Origin: Sphingomonas sp. KRR8
GTDB lineage: Bacteria > Pseudomonadota > Alphaproteobacteria > Sphingomonadales > Sphingomonadaceae
NCBI RefSeq assembly: GCF_023559245.1
Contig: NZ_CP097462.1
Coordinates: 2,104,001-2,168,000 of the forward strand
Direction of reading: 5' to 3'
DNA: 64,000 nucleotides
Part shown: positions 9,440 through 19,640 of the stretch, piece by piece
Numbering within the stretch: the stretch's first letter is position 1
Layout: each line of letters opens with the position of its first letter
Made by a program: the position numbers and the translations under genes
Notes under the pieces: model-generated
What the model saw: only the letters and a program-made list of their open reading frames with translations
The model's database searches: none
What the model was told of the DNA's origin: nothing

Positions 9440-11073
9440 GCAGCGCGGGCGGAGTCGACCGGCTCGGCCGCCCGCCCGTTCTGCGGCGGCTGTTCGGCCG
9501 CAACAAGCCGCCGCTGCGGCTTGCCGCGGTCCCGCGAGACCATGTTCATGGTGATCGCGCCCGCGGTGACCAGTTGCTCGGCGGCAAGCTCATCCGCGGC
9601 ACCGACATGCTCACCCTGCCGGACGTCGACTTTGCCGCGATTGGCACCATGTCGCCGCTTGCACGGGAGTTGCAGGGCTTTTCATGGCTTCGTGACCTGT
9701 CGGCCGCTGCCTCCCGTGAGAAGGGTGCCCGCCTCGCCGAAGCGGTCGCTGCCCGCTGGCTGGTGGCGCATGGCGGCAAGGTCGACGCGGCCTGGACGCC
9801 GCCGCTGTGGGGCGAGAGGTTGCTGTTCTGGACCGCCTACGCCCCTTACCTCCTGTCGAGCAGTGACGCCGGCTATCGTTCGGCCCTGCTCAACACGATG
9901 GCGCGCGGTGCCCGCCACCTGGCGGTCAACGCCGACCAGTCGCCACCTGGCCTGCCCCGGATCACGGCCTGGGCAGGCCTGACCGCCGGCGCGCTGCTGC
10001 TCCAGGGGCAGTCGAGCCGGGTCGCCCGAGCCGAGGCCGGCCTGACCCGCGCCCTTGCGACCGGCCAGTTCGACGATGGTGGGCTGGTGTCCCGCTCCCC
10101 CGCCGAGCAGGCGCTGCTGGTCGACCGGCTCGGCCTGCTGCACGCGGCTTATCATGCCGCCAAGCAGGCGATGCCGGACGCGCTAGACAATGCCGCAACG
10201 GCCGCGCTCGCGGCCCTGCACGGGGTCACGATGGGCGATGGCGCGCTTGGCAGCTGGCAGGGCGGCAACCCTGGCGAAACCGCCCGTATAGCGGCCCTGA
10301 TCGAAGGCTGCGGCCTGCGTGCCCGTCCGCTTCGGCAGGCGCGCGGCTGGGGCTATCACCGGCTGACAGCGCTTGGCACCATCCTCGTGATCGATGCCGC
10401 ACCCCCGCCGCCTACGCGGATGGCGCGGATCGGCTCGGCCTCGACGTTAGCCATGGAGCTGAGCGACGGGCCGCAGCGGCTGGTCGTCAACTGCGGTGGG
10501 CCAGGCCTCCTGCCCACCAGCCTTCCGGCTGAGCTGGCGCAGGCCCTGCGCACCACCGCCGCGCACAGCACGCTCACCCTGTCGGACACCAACTCCACCG
10601 CCATTCTCCCCGACGGCAGCCTCGGCACAGGCGTTAGGGACGTCACCCTCGACCGCCGCGACGATGACGAGTTCACCCGCCTCGAGGCCAGTCACGACGG
10701 CTACGTCCGCGGCTTTGGCCTGATCCACAGCCGCGGCGTCATGCTGGCGAACGACGGCAAGGAAGTGCGCGGCCTCGACCGGCTGCTGCCAAAAGGCCGC
10801 AAGAAGATCCGCGACGCTGCGTCCTATACGCTGCGCTTCCACCTCGCGCCCGGGGTGGAAGCGGTTGCCACCGCTGACCAGATGGGCGCGATCCTTCGCT
10901 CGCCCGGCGCGCCCCCGTGGAACTTCCGCTGCAAGGGTGCCCGCCTGGAAGTGGAGGAAAGCGTGTGGGTGGACGGTACGGGCCGCCTCGCCTCCTGCCT
11001 TCAGCTGGCGATCACTGGCGAGGTTTCGGCGCTGGGCGTCGACATTGGCTGGCAATTCCGCCGCTCATCCTGA
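9436..11073 (+). CDS. Heparinase II/III family protein
   Basis: A 545-residue protein with an N-terminal alpha-helical region and a C-terminal beta-rich domain (about residues 330-540) of the heparinase II/III type, seen in [19 protein letters not shown] and the repeated short beta strands that follow. Members of this family are polysaccharide lyases, but this gene sits stably between rpe and purH in sphingomonads, as I recall it, and its substrate is unknown to me. I see no convincing signal peptide. The GTG at 9436 is chosen for the GTGA overlap with rpe. The longer frame upstream is antisense-free but lies wholly inside rpe. Confidence 0.8.
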   Translation: MSSAGGVDRLGRPPVLRRLFGRNKPPLRLAAVPRDHVHGDRARGDQLLGGKLIRGTDMLTLPDVDFAAIGTMSPLARELQGFSWLRDLSAAASREKGARLAEAVAARWLVAHGGKVDAAWTPPLWGERLLFWTAYAPYLLSSSDAGYRSALLNTMARGARHLAVNADQSPPGLPRITAWAGLTAGALLLQGQSSRVARAEAGLTRALATGQFDDGGLVSRSPAEQALLVDRLGLLHAAYHAAKQAMPDALDNAATAALAALHGVTMGDGALGSWQGGNPGETARIAALIEGCGLRARPLRQARGWGYHRLTALGTILVIDAAPPPPTRMARIGSASTLAMELSDGPQRLVVNCGGPGLLPTSLPAELAQALRTTAAHSTLTLSDTNSTAILPDGSLGTGVRDVTLDRRDDDEFTRLEASHDGYVRGFGLIHSRGVMLANDGKEVRGLDRLLPKGRKKIRDAASYTLRFHLAPGVEAVATADQMGAILRSPGAPPWNFRCKGARLEVEESVWVDGTGRLASCLQLAITGEVSALGVDIGWQFRRSS

Positions 11074-11096
11074 CTTTGAACTGACCGAGGACCACC

Positions 11097-12689
11097 ATGA
11101 CCGATCTCGTGCCCATCCGCCGGGCGCTCCTCTCCCTTTCCGACAAGAATGGCCTTGATGAGCTGGCCGCGGCGCTGATCCGTCACGGCGTCGAACTGGT
11201 CTCGACTGGTGGCACGGCCGCGCGGTTGCGGGAGCTTGGGCATCCGGTTCGCGACGTGTCGGACCTCACCGGCTTCCCCGAGATGATGGACGGGCGGGTC
11301 AAGACGCTTCATCCGAAGGTCCATGGCGGCCTCCTCGCCGTTCGCGACAATGCGGAGCATCAGGCCGCGGCGGCCGAGCATGGCATCGCCCCGATCGACC
11401 TGGTCGTCGTCAATCTCTACCCCTTCGAGCAGACCGTCGCCCGCGGCGCCCCGCGCGACGCAATCATCGAGAATATCGACATCGGCGGACCGTCGATGGT
11501 CCGCTCGGCCGCCAAAAACCACGCCCATGTCGCGATCCTGACCGACCCGACCGACTATCAAGCGCTGGTCGGTGAACTGGACGCGCATGGCGGCAGCACC
11601 TCGCTTGCCATGCGGCGGCGGCTGGCGGGCAAGGCGTTCGCACTGACCGCGGCTTACGACAGCGCCATCGCCAGCTGGTTCGCCTTCGCCGATCAGGGTC
11701 AGGCGTTCCCCGCTACTCTGCCGCTCGCGCTCACCAAGTCGGCGGAGCTGCGCTATGGCGAGAACCCGCACCAGTCCGCCGCCCTTTACCTGCCGCAGGT
11801 GCGGAGCGTCGCTGGCGTCGCCGGCGCGCGCCAGATCCAGGGCAAGGAACTCAGCTACAATAATCTGAACGACGCCGACGCGGCGCTCGAGCTCGTCTCC
11901 GAATTCCGGGATGGCCCGCCCGCCTGCGTGATCGTCAAGCACGCCAACCCCTGTGGAGTGGCGCAAGCCGACTCTCTGCTGGGTGCCTATACGTCCGCGC
12001 TGCAGTGCGATGACGTGTCGGCTTTTGGCGGCATCGTCGCCGTGAACCGGTCGCTCGACGCGGAAACCGCGCGGGCCATCACCGGTATCTTCACCGAGGT
12101 GGTGATCGCGCCGGACGCCGACGAGGAGGCCGTGGCGCTGTTCGCGGCCAAGAAGAACCTTCGGCTGCTGCTGGCCGGTGCCTTGCCCAATCCCCGCCGG
12201 CCGGGGCTCCAGCTCAAGACCATTGCGGGCGGCGTGCTGGTGCAAAGCCGTGACAATGGCGTGATCGCACCCGGTGACCTGCGTGTCGTCACCAGGCGCG
12301 AGCCGACCGCGCAGGAGGTGGCCGACTGCCGCTTTGCCTGGACGGTCGCCAAGCACGTCAAGTCGAATGCGATCGTCTATGCCAAGGACGGCGCGACCGC
12401 AGGGATTGGCGCGGGCCAGATGAACCGGCGCGATTCCGCCCGGATCGCCGCCGTGAAGGCGCGCGAAGCCGCCGAAACCCACGGCTGGGCCGAGCCGCGG
12501 ACCGTGGGTTCGGCGGTGGCCAGCGATGCCTTCTTCCCATTTGCCGACGGCCTGCTGGCGGCGGCCGAGGCGGGGGCGACAGCGGTGATCCAGCCGGGCG
12601 GCTCGATGCGGGACGAGGAAGTCATCCGCGCCGCCGACGAGGCCGGGCTGGCGATGATCTTCACGGGGATGAGGCACTTCCGGCACTGA
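11097..12689 (+). CDS. purH: Bifunctional AICAR transformylase/IMP cyclohydrolase
   Basis: Catalyses the last two steps of de novo purine synthesis: formylation of AICAR, then ring closure to IMP. The 530-residue protein has an N-terminal MGS-like cyclohydrolase domain ([27 protein letters not shown], about residues 1-195). The transformylase domain follows, with [14 protein letters not shown] and VKHANPCG, which contains the catalytic Lys-His, and ends near FTGMRHFRH. Size and domain order are standard. It starts 23 bases after the heparinase-like gene and is probably the last gene of that run. Confidence 0.98.
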   Translation: MTDLVPIRRALLSLSDKNGLDELAAALIRHGVELVSTGGTAARLRELGHPVRDVSDLTGFPEMMDGRVKTLHPKVHGGLLAVRDNAEHQAAAAEHGIAPIDLVVVNLYPFEQTVARGAPRDAIIENIDIGGPSMVRSAAKNHAHVAILTDPTDYQALVGELDAHGGSTSLAMRRRLAGKAFALTAAYDSAIASWFAFADQGQAFPATLPLALTKSAELRYGENPHQSAALYLPQVRSVAGVAGARQIQGKELSYNNLNDADAALELVSEFRDGPPACVIVKHANPCGVAQADSLLGAYTSALQCDDVSAFGGIVAVNRSLDAETARAITGIFTEVVIAPDADEEAVALFAAKKNLRLLLAGALPNPRRPGLQLKTIAGGVLVQSRDNGVIAPGDLRVVTRREPTAQEVADCRFAWTVAKHVKSNAIVYAKDGATAGIGAGQMNRRDSARIAAVKAREAAETHGWAEPRTVGSAVASDAFFPFADGLLAAAEAGATAVIQPGGSMRDEEVIRAADEAGLAMIFTGMRHFRH

Positions 12690-12750
12690 GGAGCCGAGCA
12701 CAACGACGTCGGCCACCGACGAGCCGCGGATTTACGCCGCGGCCCCGGGT

Positions 12751-14310
12751 CTACCGAACCACGTCGCCGCTGGTCCCTGGCGCCGGAAGCTCTGCTTCGC
12801 GCAGCTCCAGTTCCTCGATGTCGGCCTTGCGCATCCGGAACAGTTCGCGGTCCTCGGGCCCGAAGCCACGAAGCCAGATCACCGCGCCAAAGGTCGCCAG
12901 GATCGCCGGAATGCCGAGCCCGAGTTCCAGCCACTCGGGCAAGCGGATCGCCAGTTCACCGACCAGCGTGGCGGCGGCGGCTGCCCACACCAGCGGCCAG
13001 CGCCAGCCGCTGACCGGTGCTCCCAGCAGCCGGGACGCCAGCGATGCCTTGGTGACGGCCGCGAACACGAGCGCCACCGCAAGCGCGATCGCCGGCGAGG
13101 TCGCCTGCCAGTTCGGCGGCCAGCCTAACCGGCGCATGATCAGGATGAACACGACCGTCAGCACCGCCTGCAGGCCCAACATGATCAGCGACAGCAGCAT
13201 GTTGCGCTTGCGCGCGATGTAGATCAGCGCCGCCTCGCTGGTGGTGGCGGTTGCCGCCACGACTTCGGCGGCGAGCAGGAAGGCCAGCGCCGCGGTGCCG
13301 GCCACGAAGTTCGGTCCGACCAGCCCCATCACTGCCTTGCCGGGAATGCAGAGCGCCAGGCCCACGGCGGCCTGTGCGGCGATCACCCAGAAGCCGACCT
13401 GCCGAACTTGCCTGGCCACGCCCAGATAGTCGCCTGAGGCGACATTGTTGGCGATGACCGGGCTCAGGATCGGATCGAAGCTGGTCTTGAGCTTGGACGG
13501 CAGCGAGGCAACGTTCTGGGCGACGTAATAGATGCCCACCATATAGGGTGTCGCGAACAGGCCGAGGATGGCGAGGTCGATGCGGCGGCTGCCCCACTCC
13601 ACCGTGTCGGCGGCGGCGACCGGCAGGTAGCGGCGCGCGATGTGCCAGGCTTCGCCCGGGTCGGGCCGCCAGCCGCGGGCAAAGCCATAGCTGCGCAGGA
13701 ACGGGATGGCCGACGCGACCACCGCGCCCAGCATCGACAGCGCATAGGAGATGATCAGTCCGTCGCGCTTGGAGATGAAGGCGAAGGCCAAGGCCGCGCC
13801 ACTGATGATCCACGGCTCGACGATGGCTCGTGCGCGGACGGTGGCGCCGACGTCGTGGCGGTAGGCCAGCGCCGCCAGCATGATGTCTGACCAGGCCAGC
13901 GCCAGCACGGCCAGCGGCAGCAACCACTCCAGCCCGTGGATCTGCGAATTGGGAAACATCGCCTCCGGAAAGACGAACAGGATGCCCATCCCGATGGCCG
14001 AGCCCAGCGCGGCGACCAGCAGCGCATCCCAGGCCACGCAGGCATGATCCTTGTCCGTCTCGCTCAACTGCTGTGCCAGCCCGCGCTTGAGGCCCAGCGT
14101 CGAAAGCTGGGCGGCGAACTCGACGATCAGCACCGCATAGGCAAAGCGGCCAAGCGCTTCGGCGCCATACATTCGCCCGGCGATGAACAGGAACGGCAGG
14201 CGCGCCGCCAGGCGAAGCACGAAGCCGAAGAAGTTGATCCGGCCGCCCCGAGCCAGCGCGGCGAGGTCCGCGCTTGGCGCCTGCGGTTCCGCGTCCGTCG
14301 CCGCGGTCAA
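12751..14310 (-). CDS. Oligosaccharide flippase-like membrane protein
   Basis: A 519-residue integral membrane protein with about 12-14 hydrophobic segments, beginning with [19 protein letters not shown] and a glycine-rich first helix typical of Wzx/MATE-type lipid-linked oligosaccharide flippases. It would export lipid-linked sugars across the inner membrane. It starts at a TTG (14310-14308) that overlaps the polA stop as TTGA. An internal ATG near residue 45 would cut the first helix. No glycosyltransferases surround it, so the substrate cannot be named. Confidence 0.8.
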   Translation of the reverse strand: MTAATDAEPQAPSADLAALARGGRINFFGFVLRLAARLPFLFIAGRMYGAEALGRFAYAVLIVEFAAQLSTLGLKRGLAQQLSETDKDHACVAWDALLVAALGSAIGMGILFVFPEAMFPNSQIHGLEWLLPLAVLALAWSDIMLAALAYRHDVGATVRARAIVEPWIISGAALAFAFISKRDGLIISYALSMLGAVVASAIPFLRSYGFARGWRPDPGEAWHIARRYLPVAAADTVEWGSRRIDLAILGLFATPYMVGIYYVAQNVASLPSKLKTSFDPILSPVIANNVASGDYLGVARQVRQVGFWVIAAQAAVGLALCIPGKAVMGLVGPNFVAGTAALAFLLAAEVVAATATTSEAALIYIARKRNMLLSLIMLGLQAVLTVVFILIMRRLGWPPNWQATSPAIALAVALVFAAVTKASLASRLLGAPVSGWRWPLVWAAAAATLVGELAIRLPEWLELGLGIPAILATFGAVIWLRGFGPEDRELFRMRKADIEELELREAELPAPGTSGDVVR

Positions 14311-17114
14311 TGCGCTTCGCCCCAGTGGGCGCCATGTCCGACATCGACGTCGAGCGGGACAGTCAGCTTGACGGCCGGCTCGGCGGCCTCGCTCATCACC
14401 CGCCGGATGACGGCGGCGGCCTCCTCCTCCTGTCCCTGCGGTACTTCGAACACCAGCTCGTCATGGACCTGCAGGAGCATCCGAACCTTGGGCAGCCCGG
14501 CATCGCGCAGCGCCGGCGTCATTCGCGCCATCGCCCGCTTGATGATGTCGGCGCTGGTGCCCTGGATCGGTGCATTGATGGCCGCCCGTTCGCTGCCCTG
14601 GCGCTGGTTCATCTGGCTGGAGCGGATGTTCGGAAAGTGGGTCTTGCGCCCGAACAGGGTGCGGGTGAAGCCGTGCTCGCGAACGAAGCTGAGCGTGTCG
14701 CCGATATAGTTCTGGATCCCGGGGAAGCGCTCGAAATAGCGGTCGATGATGACCTTGCCTTCATCCTTCGAGATGCCCAGCCGCCCCGCCAGTCCCCACG
14801 ACGAGATGCCGTAGAGAATGGCGAAGTTGACCGTCTTCGCCTTGTTGCGGGCGTCGCGGTCGGACGATCCGAACAGCTCTTCGGCCGTCATGCTGTGGAT
14901 GTCCGCCTTGTCGAGGAACGCCTCGCGCAACTGCGGAACGTCGGCGATGTGCGCCGCCAGCCGAAGCTCGATCTGGCTGTAGTCGGCGCTCATCAGCACA
15001 TGGCCCGGCTCGGCAATGAAGGCGTCGCGGATCTTGCGACCGATCTCGGTCCGGATCGGAATGTTCTGCAGGTTGGGATCGGTCGAGCTCAGCCGTCCGG
15101 TCTGCGCCGCGGCCAGGCTGAAACTGGTGTGGACCCGGCCGGTCTCCGGATTGATCTGCGCTTGCAGCGCGTCGGTGTAGGTGGTCTTCAGCTTCGTCAG
15201 CTGTCGCCACTCCAGCACCAGCGTCGCGCAGCTGACGCCTTCGGCGGCCAGCCGTTCCAGCTCATTGACGTCGGTGGAGTAGGCCCCGCTCTTGCCCTTG
15301 CGGCCGCCCTTGAGGCCCAGCCGCTCGTAGAGCACCTGGCCCAGTTGCTGGGTCGAGCCGATCTGGAACGGCCCGCACGCCGCTTCATAGACACGCTCTT
15401 CGAGGCTCGCGATTTCGGTGGCGAAGGTCTTGCTGAGCTCGGCCAGATACTCCCGGTCGACCTTGACGCCCTCACGCTCCATGCAGCCGACCACCCGAAC
15501 CAGCGGCTTGTCGACGCTCTCATAGACACGCGTGACATTCTCGGCGGCGATGCGGGGCTTGAGGCGCTGCCATAGCCGAAGAGTGATGTCGGCATCCTCG
15601 GCGGCATATTCGGTGGCGCGGTCCAGCGGCACCTTATCGAAAGTGATCTGGTTCTTGCCGGTCCCGCACACCGCCTTGAAGCTCAAACACTCATGCTCGA
15701 AGTGCAGCTTGGCAAGCTCATCCATCCCATGCCCGCTGCGGCCGGCATCGAGGTCAAAGCTCATCAGCATGGTGTCGTCGACCGGCGACAGCTCGATCCC
15801 GTGCTTGGCGAACATCACATAATCATATTTGAGGTTGTGCCCGATCTTGAGCACGGCCGGGTCCTCGAGCAGCGGCTTCAGCCGGTCGAGGACCAGCTGC
15901 AGCGGCAACTGCTGCGGTGCCTCGGCGAACATGTCGAGGCCACTGTGCCCGACGGGGATGTAGCAGGCCTGGTTCGGTCCGGTCGCGAGACTGACGCCCG
16001 CCAGCCGCGCCACGATGCAATCGATGCAGTCGGTCTCGGTGTCGACCGCGATGAAACCCTGCGCGCGCGCCGCCGCGATCCAGCGGTCGAGCGCCTCCTC
16101 GGTCGTTACCGTCTCATACTTCGACCGCTCGATGTCGATCGCTTCGGCCGGCGCCGGTCCGCTGGCGCGGTCGGGCAGGCTGCTCATGCTTGGCCGCGCC
16201 GCGCCGCTGCTGCCGGTCGCTACCGGTGCCCCGCCACCGCCGACCATCCGGTTCAGAAGGGTCTTGAACCCCTGGTCCTCGAGGAATTCGCGCAACGGCT
16301 CCTTGGGGATTCCGGTCAGCGCCAGCGCTTCCAGCGGCTCGGGCAGATTGGCATCGCACTTCAACCGAACCAGCTCGCGGCTCAGCCGGGCACTGTCGGC
16401 ATGCTCGATGAGGTTCTGGCGCAGCTTGGGCTTCTTGATCCCGTCGGCGGCGGCGAGCACGGCTTCGAGATTGCCATGCTCCTGGATCAGCTGGGTGGCG
16501 GTCTTCGGCCCGACGCCCGGAACGCCCGGCACATTGTCGACGCTGTCCCCCATGAGGGCGAGCACGTCGCCGACCAGCTCCGGCCCGACCCCGAACTTCT
16601 CGATGACATAAGCGGTGTCGATCCGGCGGTCGTTCATCGTGTCGAGCATGTCGACCGAGCCGTCCTCGATCAGCTGCATCAGGTCCTTGTCGGAGCTGAC
16701 GATGGTCACCTTCCACCCGGCCTCGCGCGCGGCGGTGACGTAGCAGGCGATGATGTCGTCGGCCTCGAGCCCTTCTTCCTCGATGCAGGGGATGGAAAAG
16801 GCGCGGGTGGCGGTGCGGATCAGCGGGAATTGCGGGACCAGGTCTTCCGGCGGCGGCGGACGGTGGGCCTTGTACTGGTCGTACATCTCGTTGCGGAACG
16901 AGGACGAGCCCTTGTCGAGGATCACGGCCATGTGGGTCGGCCCGTCGGCCTTGTTGAGCCCGTCGGCCAGCTTCCACAGCATGGCGGTGTAGCCATAGAC
17001 GGCGCCCGACGGCTGCCCGTGCCGGTTGGTGAGCGGGGGAAGCCGATGATAGGCGCGGAAGATGTAGCTCGACCCGTCGACAAGGTAGAGGTGTGGCTGG
17101 GGCGTATCGGACAT
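14307..17114 (-). CDS. polA: DNA polymerase I
   Basis: Repair and Okazaki-fragment-processing polymerase, 935 residues. The N-terminal 5'-3' flap exonuclease domain spans about residues 1-290 (LVDGSSYIFRAYH, DDIIACY, GDSVDNVPG). The proofreading domain keeps its acidic motifs (IAVDTETDCID, IGHNLKYDY, AAEDADITLRLW), so it should be active. The polymerase domain carries MSADYSQIELR, the O-helix region AKTVNFAILYGIS, and LQVHDELVFEV. The ATG at 17114 is the first that precedes the exonuclease motif closely. Its stop is nested in the flippase start. Confidence 0.98.
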   Translation of the reverse strand: MSDTPQPHLYLVDGSSYIFRAYHRLPPLTNRHGQPSGAVYGYTAMLWKLADGLNKADGPTHMAVILDKGSSSFRNEMYDQYKAHRPPPPEDLVPQFPLIRTATRAFSIPCIEEEGLEADDIIACYVTAAREAGWKVTIVSSDKDLMQLIEDGSVDMLDTMNDRRIDTAYVIEKFGVGPELVGDVLALMGDSVDNVPGVPGVGPKTATQLIQEHGNLEAVLAAADGIKKPKLRQNLIEHADSARLSRELVRLKCDANLPEPLEALALTGIPKEPLREFLEDQGFKTLLNRMVGGGGAPVATGSSGAARPSMSSLPDRASGPAPAEAIDIERSKYETVTTEEALDRWIAAARAQGFIAVDTETDCIDCIVARLAGVSLATGPNQACYIPVGHSGLDMFAEAPQQLPLQLVLDRLKPLLEDPAVLKIGHNLKYDYVMFAKHGIELSPVDDTMLMSFDLDAGRSGHGMDELAKLHFEHECLSFKAVCGTGKNQITFDKVPLDRATEYAAEDADITLRLWQRLKPRIAAENVTRVYESVDKPLVRVVGCMEREGVKVDREYLAELSKTFATEIASLEERVYEAACGPFQIGSTQQLGQVLYERLGLKGGRKGKSGAYSTDVNELERLAAEGVSCATLVLEWRQLTKLKTTYTDALQAQINPETGRVHTSFSLAAAQTGRLSSTDPNLQNIPIRTEIGRKIRDAFIAEPGHVLMSADYSQIELRLAAHIADVPQLREAFLDKADIHSMTAEELFGSSDRDARNKAKTVNFAILYGISSWGLAGRLGISKDEGKVIIDRYFERFPGIQNYIGDTLSFVREHGFTRTLFGRKTHFPNIRSSQMNQRQGSERAAINAPIQGTSADIIKRAMARMTPALRDAGLPKVRMLLQVHDELVFEVPQGQEEEAAAVIRRVMSEAAEPAVKLTVPLDVDVGHGAHWGEAH

Positions 17115-17223
17115 GAAGCGCCCGATGTAGCAGCCTTGGCCCTCAAATCCACCGCAGCCGTTCCCCTTTGCTTGCCACGCCGCCCGTCCCGGCCAATGAT
17201 GGTCCGGCAAGGAGGGCCGCACG

Positions 17224-17760
17224 ATGACCGTCGAAGTCTGGCTTCAGCTCATCCAGACGGTCGCCGTCGTGGTCGGGATCGGCTTCGGACTGATCCAGCT
17301 CCGTCAGCTTCGCCACCAGCGCGAGAGCGCCGCCGGGAACGAGCTGCTCCGCCTGCTCCAGGCGCCCGACATGGCCGACACCGTGCTGTTCCTCCACCAG
17401 CTTCCCCACGACCTCGACAGCGCGGCGTTGCGCCAGCGGCTGGGCGACCGCTTCGGCCCGGTGATGAACCTCCTCGCCATGTTCGAAAGTCTCGGCCCCT
17501 TGGTCGCGCGGGGCCACGTTCCGCTCGACATGTACGCCGAATATTATCGCGGCCCGACCCTGCTGTGCTGGGTCAAGCTCCACCGTTACGTCGAGGAGCA
17601 GCGGGCCGCGGGCTGGCCGACCCTGTTCGAATGGGTCGAGTGGCTCGCCGACCGGATGCGTGAGCGGGTCGGCGCCGCCGACGACCTCCTCGCCGCGCAG
17701 CGCTTCGGCGCCTGGCGCTCGCCGCGCGACTTCGACCGGCTCGCCCGGCGCGGCGGCTGA
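17224..17760 (+). CDS. Hypothetical membrane-anchored protein
   Basis: A 178-residue protein with one N-terminal hydrophobic helix (about residues 6-24, WLQLIQTVAVVVGIGFGLI) followed by a cytoplasmic helical region rich in Leu, Arg and aromatic residues. The arrangement of one helix followed by a QLRQLRHQRES segment resembles DUF4760-like proteins, but I do not recognise the family with certainty. It diverges from polA by 109 bases and precedes a TSUP transporter gene by about 50 bases. No function is assigned. Confidence 0.7.
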   Translation: MTVEVWLQLIQTVAVVVGIGFGLIQLRQLRHQRESAAGNELLRLLQAPDMADTVLFLHQLPHDLDSAALRQRLGDRFGPVMNLLAMFESLGPLVARGHVPLDMYAEYYRGPTLLCWVKLHRYVEEQRAAGWPTLFEWVEWLADRMRERVGAADDLLAAQRFGAWRSPRDFDRLARRGG

Positions 17761-17808
17761 GGCCGCCCCCTTGCACGACGGCGCCCGCGCGGCGACAGGC
17801 GGCGCGGC

Positions 17809-18567
17809 GTGACCGACCTCTTCCCCCTCCTCCTCAGCTTCGGCGCGGGCCTGCTCGGCGGGGCGATGAACGCTCTCGCCGGCGGCGGTACCTTCGCCAC
17901 CCTGCCCGCGCTGATCGCGCTGGGGCTGCCGGCCAACATCGCCAATGCGACCTCCAACCTGGCGCTGCTGCCCGGTGCGGCGACCAGCGCCTGGTCGTTC
18001 CGCAAGGAGCTGGCGCCCGTCGGCGGCATCTCCGTCAGGCGGCTGGCCATCATCACCTTCGCCTTCGGTCTCGTCGGCAGCCTGTTGCTGGTGCTGACCC
18101 CCACCCGCACCTTCGACCTCATCATCCCCTGGCTGCTGCTGTTCGCGTTCCTAGTCATGCTGTTCGGGCAGCGGGCCGCCGATTGGCTCCACGCGCGGGT
18201 GACGATCGGCCGCCGCACCCTGATGGCGACGCAGGGGCTGCTCGGCGTCTACGGCGGTTACTTCGGTGGCGGCGTCGGGCTGATCACCACCGCGGTCTAT
18301 GGGCTGCTGGCGAACATCCGCCCACGCGAGCTGTTCGCCATCCGCACCCTGATGCTGGCCATCGCCAACCTCGCCGCCGCCTTCATCTTCATCGGCTTCG
18401 GCATGATCGACTGGCGTGCCTGCCTGCCGATGCTGGCCGGCGCGGTCGTCGGCGGATGGCTCGGCGCGGTGATCGGCAAGCGCCTTCCGCCCAGGGCGGT
18501 GCGCGGCTGGACCCTCCTGGTCACCGCGGCGACGACGATTGTCTTCTTCGCCCGTGCCTACCGCTGA
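17809..18567 (+). CDS. TSUP/TauE-SafE family transporter
   Basis: A 252-residue polytopic protein with about 7-8 transmembrane segments. The TSUP hallmark GAGLLGGAMNALAGGGTF near the N-terminus is repeated in degenerate form near residue 145 (YGGYFGGGVGLI), giving the two-fold internal repeat of this family. Members export sulfite, sulfonates or organic acids; the substrate here is unknown. The start is GTG at 17809. A second, separate TSUP gene occurs at 55740-56651. Confidence 0.88.
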   Translation: MTDLFPLLLSFGAGLLGGAMNALAGGGTFATLPALIALGLPANIANATSNLALLPGAATSAWSFRKELAPVGGISVRRLAIITFAFGLVGSLLLVLTPTRTFDLIIPWLLLFAFLVMLFGQRAADWLHARVTIGRRTLMATQGLLGVYGGYFGGGVGLITTAVYGLLANIRPRELFAIRTLMLAIANLAAAFIFIGFGMIDWRACLPMLAGAVVGGWLGAVIGKRLPPRAVRGWTLLVTAATTIVFFARAYR

Positions 18568-18607
18568 ACGTCTGGACAGGCGGCGCGGCAAGGCCGATGC
18601 TCAGCCC

Positions 18608-18787
18608 ATGTCCGAGAAGTTCGAACGCCATAAGCAGCCCTGGACCCAGGAAGAGCTCGAAAAGCTCCATCGCCTCGCGGTCAAGGGCATGGGCCTGAAA
18701 GCCATCGCCAAGGCGCTGACCCGGAGCGAGGAAAGCACGGAGAAGCAGGCCAAGTCGCTCAGGCTGAAGATCGCCAAGCTGCGCTGA
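18608..18787 (+). CDS. Small helix-turn-helix-like protein
   Basis: A 59-residue charged protein. The segment WTQEELEKLHRLAVKGM followed by LKAIAKALTRSEES reads as a SANT/Myb- or HTH-like DNA-binding fold, in which a Trp-containing first helix is followed by a turn and recognition helix. The ATG at 18608 is chosen because the residues before it are low complexity. Its own RBS is weak. The first of the dispersed palindromic repeats follows immediately (18791). A DNA-binding role is a guess from pattern. Confidence 0.65.
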   Translation: MSEKFERHKQPWTQEELEKLHRLAVKGMGLKAIAKALTRSEESTEKQAKSLRLKIAKLR

Positions 18788-18790
18788 ACG

Positions 18791-18820
18791 AATGTCTGCT
18801 TTCGACCCATTGCGGACGTT
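18791..18820. repeat. Dispersed palindromic repeat, copy 1
   Basis: An imperfect inverted repeat of about 30 bases, AATGTCTGC...GCGGACGTT, around a CTTTCGACCCAT core. It is the first of a family also present at 19181, 19228 (half copy), 19611, 51601 and 52384. It lies between the small HTH-like gene and the next short gene. Confidence 0.8.
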
Positions 18821-18844
18821 CAGCAGGCATAGCAGGATGCTGGC

Positions 18845-19180
18845 ATGGCGATGTGGCGCGACGGCCTGAGCAGACTGCGCACGGCGTGGGCAAACGTCGG
18901 TTCACGCCGTGACCGCATCCCGAGCGATGTCCTTGAACAGCTTCCGCTAGCCGACATTCAGAAGGTGACATTCTACAAACGAGACGAACTCACCACCGAT
19001 TTGATTTGCTGCGACGTAGATGCTCGTGGGCAAACGTGGTTCTTCCACGAAGAGGCTGAAGGTTGGGAAGAGTTCCTGCGCTACTTGGAGCGCCTGCCGA
19101 CCTTCCGGAAGGACTGGTATGAAGCCGTAGTCCACCCGCCCTTCGCAGCTAGCGAGCTTGTCGCATTTGAGAGGCGTTAA
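18845..19180 (+). CDS. Conserved hypothetical protein
   Basis: A 111-residue soluble protein with no signal peptide. The C-terminal half has the run CCDVDARGQTWFFHEE and ends in a Pro/Phe-rich tail. I do not recognise a characterised family. It is bracketed by copies 1 and 2 of the palindromic repeat (18791 and 19181), and the second copy begins at the base after its stop codon. It looks like an accessory gene. The codon usage is slightly less GC-extreme than its neighbours. Confidence 0.6.
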   Translation: MAMWRDGLSRLRTAWANVGSRRDRIPSDVLEQLPLADIQKVTFYKRDELTTDLICCDVDARGQTWFFHEEAEGWEEFLRYLERLPTFRKDWYEAVVHPPFAASELVAFERR

Positions 19181-19210
19181 GATGTCCGCTTTCCACCCAA
19201 ATGCGACATT
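19181..19210. repeat. Dispersed palindromic repeat, copy 2
   Basis: GATGTCCGCTTTCC ACCC AAATGCGACATT: an imperfect dyad, beginning directly after the stop of the preceding gene. The right flank CATTCCGGTTGAGC (19207-19220) recurs almost exactly after copy 5 (52399-52411), so the element is longer than the dyad itself. Confidence 0.8.
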
Positions 19211-19227
19211 CCGGTTGAGCGTCTGAG

Positions 19228-19247
19228 TTCGACCGCTTGCGGACATT
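19228..19247. repeat. Right half-copy of the palindromic repeat
   Basis: TTCGACCGCTTGCGGACATT matches the right half of copy 1 with few changes, but its left arm is missing. It lies 18 bases after copy 2, giving a composite repeat just upstream of the next gene. Confidence 0.65.
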
Positions 19248-19269
19248 GAGTGGCGAGATAGATTGGTGT

Positions 19270-19608
19270 GTGCTTCGACTCAGTCGCCTCCTGTTCGTGA
19301 TGATGTTTGGTGTGGTTGCCGCCTTGCTGATCATTGCCAACCCGGAAGCTCATTTTTTGAGAAGCCTTTGGTTCCTCATCGCGTCGGTCGGCGGGCCGTG
19401 GCTCGTCTGGGATTTCGCCAGAAAGCTCTACACTGCGGCCATGGAGGGCTACTTCGATACGGACCTCTATGGGAGAGCGCACCGAGATACTGAGCGAAGC
19501 CTCTTCAGGAACAATCTGATCGCCCATATCGCCCTGCTTCCCATAATCACGAGCGGTGTCTTTTTGATATGGCTGAATGCTCTCGACGCTATCCAGATAG
19601 CAAAATGA
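19270..19608 (+). CDS. Hypothetical membrane protein
   Basis: About 112 residues with three hydrophobic segments: LLFVMMFGVVAALLII, LWFLIASVGGPWLVW and HIALLPIITSGVFLIW. I recognise no family. The start is uncertain. A longer TTG-initiated reading would begin inside the palindromic repeat (19237), which is unlikely. GTG at 19270, with GGCGAGA about 11 bases before it, is preferred, and ATG at 19300 is the alternative. The gene is flanked on both sides by copies of the dispersed repeat. Confidence 0.55.
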   Translation: MLRLSRLLFVMMFGVVAALLIIANPEAHFLRSLWFLIASVGGPWLVWDFARKLYTAAMEGYFDTDLYGRAHRDTERSLFRNNLIAHIALLPIITSGVFLIWLNALDAIQIAK

Positions 19609-19610
19609 CG

Positions 19611-19640
19611 AATGTCCGCTTTCCACCCAAAGCAGACATT
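19611..19640. repeat. Dispersed palindromic repeat, copy 3
   Basis: AATGTCCGCTTTCC ACCC AAAGCAGACATT: the closest match to copy 2 (long identical left arm and core). It starts two bases after the stop of the preceding gene. Confidence 0.8.

Noticed and set aside
12723-12743. Hairpin GCCGCGG/CCGCGGC after purH as a terminator
   Set aside because: Only 7 bp with no T-tract. It may be chance in GC-rich sequence.
19237-19269. TTG start at 19237 for the small membrane protein
   Set aside because: It would lie inside the palindromic repeat, so its first 11 codons would encode repeat sequence. A GTG at 19270 is more plausible.
18791-19640. Integron gene-cassette array
   Set aside because: The repeats lack the attC core sites (GTTRRRY/RYYYAAC), no integrase gene is nearby, and the dyads are too short.
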